NCBI GenBank assembly: GCA_963932465.1
Contig: CAWVRF010001058.1
Location: 1,550,001 to 1,614,000, forward strand
DNA length: 64,000 bases
From: Maratus speciosus
Lineage: Eukaryota > Arthropoda > Arachnida > Araneae > Salticidae
Direction: 5' to 3'
A program made the position numbers and the translations under genes. The notes under the pieces were generated by a model. That model saw only the letters and a list, made by a program, of their open reading frames with translations, ran no database searches and was not told the DNA's origin. This document shows positions 38,883 through 48,400 of this stretch, piece after piece. Position 1 is the stretch's first letter. Each line of letters opens with the position of its first letter.

Positions 38883-39018
38883 AAATATACAACTAAAACT
38901 AGGTAGTAAAAGGTATTTATTTTTTCCGTTAAATTTCCTTTTGAGCATAAGTGAAAATGCATATACTATATGTTTTAATTTTTGTCAGCGAATAACCTTC
39001 AAGCAGGTTCGAAATTTA
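38883..39018. other. Unique 136-bp centre of the palindrome
   Basis: This is the only part of the element, besides the nested insertion, without an inverted partner. It is AT-rich, with TTCCTTTTGAGC, CAGCGAATAACC and AAGCAGGTTCG as its less simple stretches. Two open frames of about 62 and 66 codons run outward from it on opposite strands and share their last 40 or so residues only because the arms are mirror copies. No gene is claimed. Confidence 0.8.
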
Positions 39019-40947
39019 TTAATATTAATCTATGAAGATTTTATTTCTATTTTGAATATACTAATATATATTTTCCAGCATAGTATTAGAAATATTAATT
39101 TTCGCGAAACAAAAGTCTCATACATTGTTTTCGCTGAATAATTAAATAAAATGGATCCCGTGAAATATTGTTACAAAATAATATTGGGTTAGGTAAAGGA
39201 TTTGTCTAAATTACTTTGTTTTATCGCCAAAAATTTCTTAGATTTGAATTTTATTAAAACTAATCCTAGTTCAAAAATCTCTGAAGAAAGCATTTCAATT
39301 GGTCTTATAACACCATACAGTATAATTTACTTAGATTGTTTTCAAATTGTAACTGTTTCAATGAATATACAGTCTTGAAAATGCAGTAGCCTATATCATG
39401 TTTTCAATGAGGCAGTCTAAAACAAACGCATGTAAGAAGATAATGAATCAAAACTATATTTAATCTCCAAAATTAGTTAATAATTAGTCTAAAAATTATT
39501 CATAAAAGTATTATCCAAAAATAATATAGTCGCAGTCTAAAAAATTAATCGCACACAAAATAAATAATATGTCAGTACACCTTTTACTAAAATTGCTTTC
39601 AAAGGCAAAACGTAGTTTATAAATGATTAGGATATGCATTCTCTAAATAATGAATATACAGGTAGTCTGAAAATGAATCGTATATGCATTTTTCTAATAT
39701 AGTTCAAACGATATTTTAAAAGACAAATTCGATTTTTAATTAAACTTTATTTAAATCTTGCTTAAAATTGTGATTTATATATTATTCATCGGTTACGAAA
39801 AAAAAAAAAAATAAAAATCTCTCATCCCAGTATCGCTATTTAAATTCTACTTGCTAAAGGCGGCGAAAAAAATTTTGTATGCGAAATTATTTTTGCAATA
39901 AAATAGTTTTGAACTGCGAATAAAATGTATACACTTTTAAAATTTATGTGAATTCTTTTGCGCTGTCCTGTATATGCAGGAATTATTGCGATAGATTCCT
40001 ATTCAAACGTATCTTTCGCGTTGTTGAAAACTAATAATAGATTTACTCAACTGCATTCAAAATTTTCTAACACATTTCGTTAAAAGCCGAAAAAAATGTA
40101 TTCAACTTAATTAAATTCACCAGTATATTATATTCACCAATTTTGAATAATATTCAACATTTATAAAACTAAAGTCAGATGTTTCGTCAACAACATAAAA
40201 AATATATAGTCAACATTAAAACTTTATCGAGTTCAATTAATATATTTCGCCAAGAACATTACAAATTTATTTAGTTAAATAAATATATTTCGTCAACGAC
40301 ATTAAAAATTTATATAATTAATAAATATATTTTTCCAAAAATTAGATCTCCCGTGACATCATTAACGAAATTGACTCATTAACATAATAGAAAAGGGCGT
40401 ATATTTTAATTTTACCGGGTATTCATTTATAAAAGTACGAATCACGCACTAGGGGTGGGGGATTAAAATACTTCATACATGTTAAAAGAAAACGTATCTT
40501 TGAACAGCCCTGTATATCTAAATAATTTCGATAAACATCTCATAAATATTTAATCAGTTTAAAAAATATTTGTAGTATCCATACCTTATAGAAAATTCGA
40601 ATAATTATTTGCAGTATATCTAATTCTAGGTTTAAGAATGAAGTCTCAATTACACAAGAAAAAAAAAAGGGGGGGGGGAGGTCACGTGACTACAGGTATT
40701 CAATTTCTGCCGAAACTGTTTATTTTAAATCATCATGAGAAATGCGTACTAACAATTCGTATAGAATGAAAAAAAAATAATTAACATAATTTATAATGAG
40801 TAATTAACAATTAAAATTAGGTGGGGTGTAAGTTCTTAAAAACCTAAATTTACTAGAGAAAATTCTAACATTTTCAAATTTGGTATAATTTTCCATTATT
40901 ACATTAAATCTTAAAAAATATCCCTATTCAAAATTTAGTTCAAAAAA
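39019..40947 (-). repeat. Right arm, inner part, of giant inverted repeat
   Basis: This is the reverse complement of about 36950-38882. It is AT-rich with no open frame of note. It ends at a six-A run (40942-40947) where the nested insertion starts; the left arm has that run followed by TTAAAATGAATTC. Confidence 0.92.
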
Positions 40948-41205
40948 GTCCTTCCGGCCAGAGCCGGGAGGAAGAGGTAGCTTTCATAATCCTTATTTAA
41001 AAAAAGCCAACTTATATCATGCAAACAAACGAAGCTCAATTTAGGGGAAACCGAATATAGGACATTCAATACTAATTTTTATCAATATAATGAATGAGAA
41101 TTTCGCGAAATTAGTCAGCTTTATCCAAGCTGCTTTTCTTTAAAGTAACTTATATTTGGCTGCCAAATTCGGCAATTTCTTAAAGTGCCTGTCATTTTAA
41201 GACAA

Positions 41206-42950
41206 CATGGTGGATGAGGCTAAGCAGTGAACATGGTCGAGACCTTAGTAATTGCTGTGCACATGCTCACTCACATCGGAATCGGTAAATATAAAGGAGT
41301 GCTGTCGCATGCAAAAAATCACATTTTTCAAAATGTCACCCACAATAGAAATTGAAACTGCTATATCTGAGCCATTTTTTAAGGTAAAGACAAACAAAAA
41401 ATGCTCCTGAATCCTTATATCAAGATCAAATACTTAAGAAAGAAACCTTTTTCAATTTCTAATTTTTTTGCACCTCACTTTAAATATATATATATTTTTT
41501 TAATTTAATGGCCGCCATTTTGAAACAAGATGGCTGATGAATCTGGCCAGCGAACTTGGTCGAGGTGTTGATGTATACTATCCACATGCCTTCTTACATC
41601 GAAATAGGCGAATACGTTTGTTATCGCGTGACAAATACAAGATCGTTTCAAAATGTTAGCCATGCTAGAAATTCAAAGTGCTATAAATCAACCATTTTTT
41701 AAGATATCAACAAAAGAACAAATTTTCAGAAACAAAAACTGCTCCAGAATCTTTGTATCAAGGCCAAACACATAAAAAAAATCTTTTTCATTTTCCAATT
41801 TTTTAATACCTCATTTTGAATTTTAAATTTAATTTTTTTTAAATGGCAACCCTTTTGAAACAAGATGGCGAATGAAGCTGGCCAACGAACTCGGTCGAGA
41901 CATTGGTATGTACTATGTACAGACCAAGTTACATCCAAATGGGTTCATAAATACGCCTGTTATTACGTGAGAAAAATCAGGACGTTTCAAAATGTCAGCC
42001 ACGCTAGAAATTCAAAATGCTATAACTCAGCCATTTCTTAAGATATAGACGAAACAAAAACTGCTCCCGAATCTTTTTATCAAGGTCAAACACATCAGAA
42101 GAAAATATTTTTCAATTTTCAATTTTTGGTACCACATTTCAAATTTAAATTTTTCTTAAAAATTTAAATGGCCACCATTTTTAAACAAGATGGCGGGTGA
42201 AGCTGGCCAACGAACCCGGTCGAGACATTGGTATGTACTATGTATAAACGAAGTTACATCCAAATCGGTTCATAAATACGCCTTTTATCGCGTGACAAAA
42301 TTCAGGACGTTTCAAAATGTCAGCCACGCAAGAAATTCAAAATGCTATAACTCAGCCATTTTTTAAGATATAGAAGAAACAAAAACTGCTCCGAAATCTT
42401 TGTATAAAGGTCAAATACATAAGAAAAAAATATTTTTCCATTTTCAATTTTTTGGTACCACATTTCAAATTTTAAATTTTTAAAAAAATTTTAAATGGCC
42501 GCCATTTTGAAACAAAATGGCGGATGAAGCTGGCCAACGAACTCGGTCAAGACATTGGTATGTACTATGTACACACCGAGTTACATCCAAATCGGTTCAT
42601 AAATACGCATTTTATCGCGTGACAAAATTCAGGACGTTTCAAAATGTCAGCCACGCTAGAAATTCAAAATACTATAACTCAGCCATTTTTTAAGATATAG
42701 ACGAAACAAAAACTGCTCCGGAATCTTTGTATAAAGGTCAAATACATAAGAAAAAAATATTTTTCCATTTTTAATTTTTTGGTACCACATTTCAAGTTTT
42801 AAATTTTTTTAAAAATTTTAAATGGCCGCCATTTTGAAACAAAACGTCGGATGAAGCTGGCCAACGAACTCGGTCGAGACATTGGTATGTACTATGTACA
42901 CACCGAATTACATCGAAATCGGTTCATAATTACGGGAGTTACAGTGTGAC
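41206..42950 (+). repeat. Six ~325-bp tandem repeats in the nested insertion
   Basis: The anchor at AAGATGGCGGATGAAGCTGG recurs near 41206, 41530, 41865, 42190, 42517 and 42844, spacings of about 324-335 bp. Each unit has a GCCGCCATTTTG / AAGATGGCGG dyad, a GAACTCGGTCGAGACATTGG block, TACATCCAAATCGG, ACGTTTCAAAATGTCAGCC, GCTATAACTCAGCC and a GGTACCACATTTC block (KpnI) in later copies. Copies 4-6 are most alike and copies 1-2 most diverged, so growth was probably from the right. Short frames inside (for example minus strand 41726-41938) are incidental. Confidence 0.88.
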
Positions 42951-42957
42951 ATAGGTC

Positions 42958-42960
<3 letters not shown>

Positions 42961-42995
<35 letters not shown>
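42961..42995. repeat. (TA)n microsatellite
   Basis: About seventeen uninterrupted TA dinucleotides between the last 325-bp unit and the right end of the nested insertion. Confidence 0.95.
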
Positions 42996-42997
<2 letters not shown>

Positions 42998-43121
42998 ATT
43001 TTGAACGGAGGGTGGTTTCGGGGTCTGGGGGTCATGATCGATGAAAATATACCAAAATTTTTTGAAATCGCTTTCCTCCGAACGGCTGTAATAGGTAGCT
43101 TTTTTGTAAAGAAAGCTACCT
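42996..43121. other. Right end of nested insertion, terminal hairpin
   Basis: Single-copy sequence after the microsatellite, ending in a stem of AGGTAGCTTT and AAAGCTACCT (43093-43121) with a nine-base loop. A hairpin close to a boundary is a feature of some rolling-circle and TIR elements, but the conserved terminal bases of either class are not convincing here. Confidence 0.5.
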
Positions 43122-43230
43122 AAAATTAAAAACAATTCTTTAGGTATAATTGAAAATTCCACCTCAACCTAGAGCGTGCCCCTAAAAAATTCCTTAATTA
43201 AGACCTCCTCTAAAACAACAGCTCTTCGCA

Positions 43231-43342
43231 GGTGGAGGAACAGGAGGTGGGAGCAGGCGGAGGAGCACTGTACTCACGACAGGAGCAGGTGGTGGGAGCT
43301 GGCGGAGGAACACGGTACTCGCAACAGGAGCAGGAGGAGAAT
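43231..43342 (+). repeat. 45-bp G-rich minisatellite (right arm)
   Basis: This is the mirror copy of the left-arm minisatellite, with GGCGGAGGA starts at 43256 and 43301. The same two overlapping open frames persist (43232-43477 and 43176-43412) with a single residue difference each, as expected from arm identity rather than from selection on a protein. Confidence 0.7.
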
Positions 43343-43378
43343 CACACACCCTTTCTTAAAAAATTCTTTCCAAGGCAT

Positions 43379-43461
43379 GCAAGCATGGCTAAGTGGTCAA
43401 GGCGACAGCTAAAATCACTGACCCATCCTTACTTTTTTAAGGATTCAAACCTCATCTCAAC
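43379..43461 (+). pseudogene. Degenerate class-II tRNA-like sequence (Ser/Leu type), right arm
   Basis: TGGCTAAGTGG (43386-43396) fits the internal A-box consensus and the class-II D arm, continuing as TCAAGGCG. GGATTCAAACC (43441-43451) is a near B box. The 83-nt span and the wide A-to-B spacing suit a tRNA with a long variable arm, where ATCCTT and AAGGAT can pair. Against function: the acceptor ends do not pair, the anticodon stem is only CAG/CTG, and a six-T run (43433-43438) would stop RNA polymerase III early. A second TTTT follows at 43462. It is best seen as a captured or SINE-type tRNA relic. Confidence 0.45.
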
Positions 43462-43684
43462 TTTTAGCTATTTTTAAATATATTTTTAAATGCTTTATTT
43501 TCAGTTCGCTAGAGGGCAGCACAAAATAAATCTTTTACTTAATTAAAATCCCCTAAAAAAATTCTTATCTACCTCTCGTCTAACAGCAAAAAATCTAAAC
43601 CTTTCGAAAAATTTTATTCAAAATTTTCTTAAGTTCCAGAATTAAATATTTTAAATTTAATTCTTCATGTATAATTCATAATTA

Positions 43685-44094
43685 CACCGCATACTATAGT
43701 TTACTGAAAATTTTCAATCTCCAAAATAAATAAATAAATAAATAAAAATTCTTTTGTAATTAAGTAAAAATAAAATTCCTTCTCAAAAATTAATTTCCTA
43801 AAAATTAATTCTTTATTAAAATGTTTTATTAAACCTCATACAATAGTTCGCTAAAAAATTTCCATCTAAAAAAATAAATAAATAAAATAAAATTTCGTCT
43901 GTAAAAATGTACATTAAAACATCAACCTATAGTTCGATAAAAAAATAAAATTCATTCTCCAAAATGACCCCTCGTACTATAGTTCACTTAACTCCAAAAT
44001 GACCCCTTGTACTATAGTTCACTTAAAAATTTTTTCCGCTAAAAAATAAAATTTCAATCTTCAAAATGACCCCTCGTACTATAGTTCAAAATTA
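43685..44094 (-). repeat. Subterminal repeated motif series (right arm, expanded)
   Basis: This is the mirror of the left series, but the outermost CCTCGTACTATAGTTC unit occurs three times (about 43971, 44005 and 44080) instead of once, each next to CCAAAATGACCCC or a close variant. The extra units are a local duplication after the arms became mirror copies. Confidence 0.65.
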
Positions 44095-44187
44095 CAATCT
44101 TAAAAAAATTCTAGTTTTTTTAAACTCCACCCTCTTCTTAGAGATCAACATTCCTTTCTAACCCCTCCTCTTAGAGCACACATTCTC

Positions 44188-44243
44188 CGCAGGAGGTGGA
44201 GGAGCAGGTGGTGGAGGAGGAGGAGGAGGAGGAGGAGGAGGAG
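44188..44243. repeat. GGA-rich tract near right terminus
   Basis: This is the mirror of the left tract but about 30 bp shorter, with a purer (GGA)n core at 44214-44241. The length difference is expected of slippage in triplet repeats. GGA repeats can form stacked G-quartet structures on one strand. Confidence 0.85.
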
Positions 44244-44293
44244 CTCCCACCACCCACCACCTGCTGGAGCAGAACTGTCCATTTTCTACTACT

Positions 44294-44299
44294 AGCGCA
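44294..44299 (+). repeat. Target-site duplication, right (AGCGCA)
   Basis: This is the second copy of the six target bases; the interrupted monomer resumes with TATAAAACACGC. Confidence 0.9.
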
Positions 44300-45379
44300 T
44301 ATAAAACACGCAATATTTATGAATTGAATTCCGGTGCAGGGCTGAAAATTAATTTCTTAATAAATAATAAAGCGAAACCGAATATATTGTTTCAACAATC
44401 AAAGCATTGTTAGAAAATTCACCAGAAAGAGTTACCGCATATAAATCACGCAATATTTATGAATTGAATTCCGGTGCACCGCTGAAAATTAATTTCTTAA
44501 TAAATAATAAAGCGAAACCGAATATATTGTTTCAACAATCAAAGCATTGTTAGAAAATTCATCAGAAAGAGTTACCGCATATAAAACACGCAATATTTAT
44601 GAATTGAAATCCGGTACAGGGATGAAAATTAATTTCTTAATAAATAATAAAGAGAAACCGAATATATTGTTTCAACAATCAAAGCATTGTTAGAAAATTC
44701 ATCAGAAAGAGTTACCGCATATAAAACACGCAATATTTATGAATTGAATTCCGGTGCACCGCTGAAAATTAATTCCTTATTAAATAATAAAGCGAAACCG
44801 AATATATTGTTTCAACAATCAAAGCATTGTTAGAAAATTCATCAGAAAGAGTTACCTCATATAAAACACGCAATATTTATGAATTGAATTCCGGTGCAGG
44901 GCTGAAAATTAATTTCTTAATAAATAATAAAGCGAAACCGAATATATTGTTTCAACAATCAATGCATTGTTAGAAAATTCATCAGAAAGAATTACCGCAT
45001 ATAAAACACGCAATATTTATGAACTGAATTCCGGTGCAGGGCTGAAAATTAATTTCTTAATCTTAATAAATAATAAAGCGAAACCGAATATATTGTTTCA
45101 ACAATCAAAGCATTGTTAGAAAATTCATCAGAAAGAGTTACCTCATATAAAACACGCAATATTTATGAATTGAATTCCGGTGCAGGGCTGAAAATTAATT
45201 TCTTAATAAATAATAAAGCGAAACCGAATATATTGTTTCAACAATCAAAGCATTGTTAGAAAATTCATCAGAAAGAGTTACCGCATATAAAACACGCAAT
45301 ATTTATGAATTGAAATCCGGTACAGGGCTGAAAATTAATTTCTTAATAAATAATAAAGAGAAACCGAATATATTGTTTC

Positions 45380-45410
45380 AACAATCATAGCATTGTTTGA
45401 AAAATTCATC
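45380..45410 (+). repeat. 141-bp monomer with single-base insertion
   Basis: CATTGTTTGAAAAATTC has one more A than other monomers and also has the TAG changed to TTG. It was noticed only here, so it arose after the neighbouring blocks were copied or has not been amplified. Confidence 0.7.
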
Positions 45411-48400
45411 AGAAAGAGTTACCGCATATAAAACACGCAATATTTATGAACTGAAGTCCGGTGCACCGCTGAAATTTAATTCCTTATTAAATAATAAAGC
45501 GAAACCGAATATATTGTTTCAACAATCAAAGCATTGTTAGAAAATTCATCAGAAAGAGTTACCTCATATAAAACACGCAATATTTATGAATTGAATTCCG
45601 GTGCAGGGCTGAAAATTAATTTCTTAATAAATAATAAAGCGAAACCGAATATATTGTTTAAACAATCAAAGCATTGTTAGAAAATTCATCAGAAAGAGTT
45701 ACCGCGTATAAAACACGCAATATTTATGAATTGAATTCCGGTGCAGGGCTGAAAATTAATTTTTTAATAAATAATAAAGCGAAACCGAATATATTGTTTC
45801 AACCATGAAAGCATTGTTTGAAAATTCATCAGAAAGAGTTAGCGCATATAAAACACGCAATATATATGAATTGAATTCCGGTGCAGGGCTGAAAATTAAT
45901 TTCTTAATAAATAATAAAGCGAAATCGAATATATTGTTTCAACAATCAATGCATTGTTAGAAAATTCATCAGAAAGAATTACCGCATATAAAACACGCAA
46001 TATTTATGAACTGAATTCCGGTGCAGGGCTGAAAATTAATTTCTTAATCTTAATAAATAATAAAGCGAAACCGAATATATTGTTTCAACAATCAAAGCAT
46101 TGTTAGAAAATTCATCAGAAAGAGTTACCTCATATAAAACACGCAATATTTATGAATTGAATTCCGGTGCAGGGCTGAAAATTAATTTCTTAATAAATAA
46201 TAAAGCGAAACCGAATATATGGTTTAAACAATCAAAGCATATTTAGAAAATTCATCAGAAAGAGTTACCGCATATAAAACACGCAATATTTATGAATTGA
46301 AATCCGGTACAGGGCTGAAAATTAATTTCTTAATAAATAATAAAGAGAAACCGAATATATTGCTTCAACAAACAAAGCATTGTTAGAAAATTCATCAGAA
46401 AGAGTTACCGCATATAAAACACGCAATATTTATGAATTGAATTCCGGTGCAGGGCTGAAAATTAATTTCTTAATAAATAATAAAGCGAAATCGAATATAT
46501 TGTTTCAACAATCAAAGCATTGTTAGAAAATTCATCAGAAAGAGTTACCTCATATAAAACACGCAATATTTATGAATTGAATTCCGGTGCAGGGCTGAAA
46601 ATTAATTTCTTAATAAATAATAAAGCGAAACCGAATATATTGTTTAAACAATCAAAGCATTGTTAGAAAATTCATCAGAAAGAGTTACCTCATATAAAAC
46701 ACGCAATATTTATGAATTGAATTCCGGTGCAGGGCTGAAAATTAATTTCTTAATAAATAATAAAGCGAAACCGAATATATTGTTTCAACAATCAAAGCAT
46801 TGTTAGAAAATTCATCAGAAAGAGTTACCGCATATAAAACACGCAATATTTATGAATTGAAATCCGGTACAGGGCTGAAAATTAATTTCTTAATAAATAA
46901 TAAAGAGAAACCGAATATATTGTTTCAACAATCATAGCATTGTTAGAAAATTCATCAGAAAGAGTTACCGCATATAAAACACGCAATATTTATGAACTGA
47001 ATTCCGGTGCACCGCTGAAATTTAATTCCTTATTAAATAATAAAGCGAAACCGAATATATTGTTTCAACAATCAAAGCATTGTTAGAAAATTCATCAGAA
47101 AGAGTTACCTCATATAAAACACGCAATATTTATGAATTGAATTCCGGTGCAGGGCTGAAAATTAATTTCTTAATAAATAATAAAGCGAAACCGAATATAT
47201 TGTTTAAACAATCAAAGCATTGTTAGAAAATTCATCAGAAAGAGTTACCGCGTATAAAACACGCAATATTTATGAATTGAATTCCGGTGCAGGGCTGAAA
47301 ATTAATTTTTTAATAAATAATAAAGCGAAACCGAATATATTGTTTCAACCATGAAAGCATTGTTTGAAAATTCATCAGAAAGAGTTACCTCATATAAAAC
47401 ACGCAATATTTATGAATTGAATTCCGGTGCAGGGCTGAAAATTAATTTCTTAATAAATAATAAAGCGAAATCGAATATATTGTTTCAACAATCAATGCAT
47501 TGTTAGAAAATTCATCAGAAAGAATTACCGCATATAAAACACGCAATATTTATGAACTGAATTCCGGTGCAGGGCTGAAAATTAATTTCTTAATCTTAAT
47601 AAATAATAAAGCGAAACCAAATATATTGTTTCAACAATCAAAGCATTGTTAGAAAATTCATCAGAAAGAGTTACCTCATATAAAACACGCAATATTTATG
47701 AATTGAATTCCGGTGCAGGGCTGAAAATTAATTTCTTAATAAATAATAAAGCGAAACCGAATATATGGTTTAAACAATCAAAGCATATTTAGAAAATTCA
47801 TCAGAAAGAGTTACCGCGTATAAAACACGCAATATTTATGAATTGAATTCCGGTGCAGGGCTGAAAATTAATTTTTTAATAAATAATAAAGCGAAACCGA
47901 ATATATTGTTTCAACCATGAAAGCATTGTTTGAAAATTCATCAGAAAGAGTTACCTCATATAAAACACGCAATATTTATGAATTGAATTCCGGTGCAGGG
48001 CTGAAAATTAATTTCTTAATAAATAATAAAGCGAAATCGAATATATTGTTTCAACAATCAATGCATTGTTAGAAAATTCATCAGAAAGAATTACCGCATA
48101 TAAAACACGCAATATTTATGAACTGAATTCCGGTGCAGGGCTGAAAATTAATTTCTTAATCTTAATAAATAATAAAGCGAAACCGAATATATTGTTTCAA
48201 CAATCAAAGCATTGTTAGAAAATTCATCAGAAAGAGTTACCTCATATAAAACACGCAATATTTATGAATTGAAATCCGGTACAGGGCTGAAAATTAATTT
48301 CTTAATAAATAATAAAGAGAAACCGAATATATTGCTTCAACAAACAAAGCATTGTTAGAAAATTCATCAGAAAGAGTTACCGCATATAAAACACGCAATA

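Larger units (their letters stand above)
40948..43121. mobile_element. Nested 2.17-kb insertion in right arm only, unclassified
   Basis: The other arm lacks this segment, so its edges are defined by comparison: a six-A run on the left and AAAATTAAAA on the right, with at most an AAAA duplication. The left end begins with an imperfect hairpin (CCTTCCGGC / GCCGGGAGG) followed by AGGTAGCTTTC (40975-40985). The right end finishes with the inverse GAAAGCTACCT (43111-43121), which also pairs with AGGTAGCTTT at 43093. The body is tandem repeats. No coding capacity is seen. It postdates formation of the palindrome. A Helitron or a satellite-carrying TIR element are candidates, but neither end rule is met. 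Confidence 0.75.
35852..44293. mobile_element. 8.44-kb palindromic TIR element, non-autonomous, possibly Maverick/Polinton-like
   Basis: Termini are AGTAGTAGAAA and its inverse TTTCTACTACT, flanked by a 6-bp target duplication inside one satellite monomer. Apart from a 136-bp centre and a 2.17-kb insertion in the right arm, the whole element is one inverted repeat with roughly 3-kb arms that look about 99% identical by eye. Six-bp target duplications and termini starting AG are the published signature of Maverick/Polinton elements, but those are usually 15-20 kb and encode polymerase B, an integrase, an ATPase, a protease and capsid proteins. Nothing longer than 81 codons is open here, so movement would need proteins supplied in trans. 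Alternatives are a foldback element of another DNA-transposon superfamily, or a product of replication-fork inversion within a TIR element. Confidence 0.85.
43122..44293 (-). repeat. Right arm, outer part, of giant inverted repeat
   Basis: This is the reverse complement of about 35852-36945, resuming after the nested insertion with AAAATTAAAAACAATTC against AAAATTAAAATGAATTC in the other arm. It differs by a shorter GGA tract and by two extra copies of a CGTACTATAGTTCA-containing unit (43969-44094). Confidence 0.92.

Noticed and set aside
38760..39141. Two 62- and 66-codon frames with a shared C-terminal part
   Set aside because: The shared part is the two palindrome arms; the frames are AT-rich and have no family signature.
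41726..41938. 70-codon minus-strand frame
   Set aside because: It lies inside the ~325-bp tandem repeats and is not open in the other copies.
40948..43121. Helitron
   Set aside because: CTAA spans the right edge next to a hairpin, but the hairpin overlaps it, the flanks are not A and T, and the left end does not start with TC at the defined boundary.
40942..43130. piggyBac-type insertion at TTAA
   Set aside because: The uninterrupted arm has TTAA nearby, but TTAA is not present at the left edge of the insertion.
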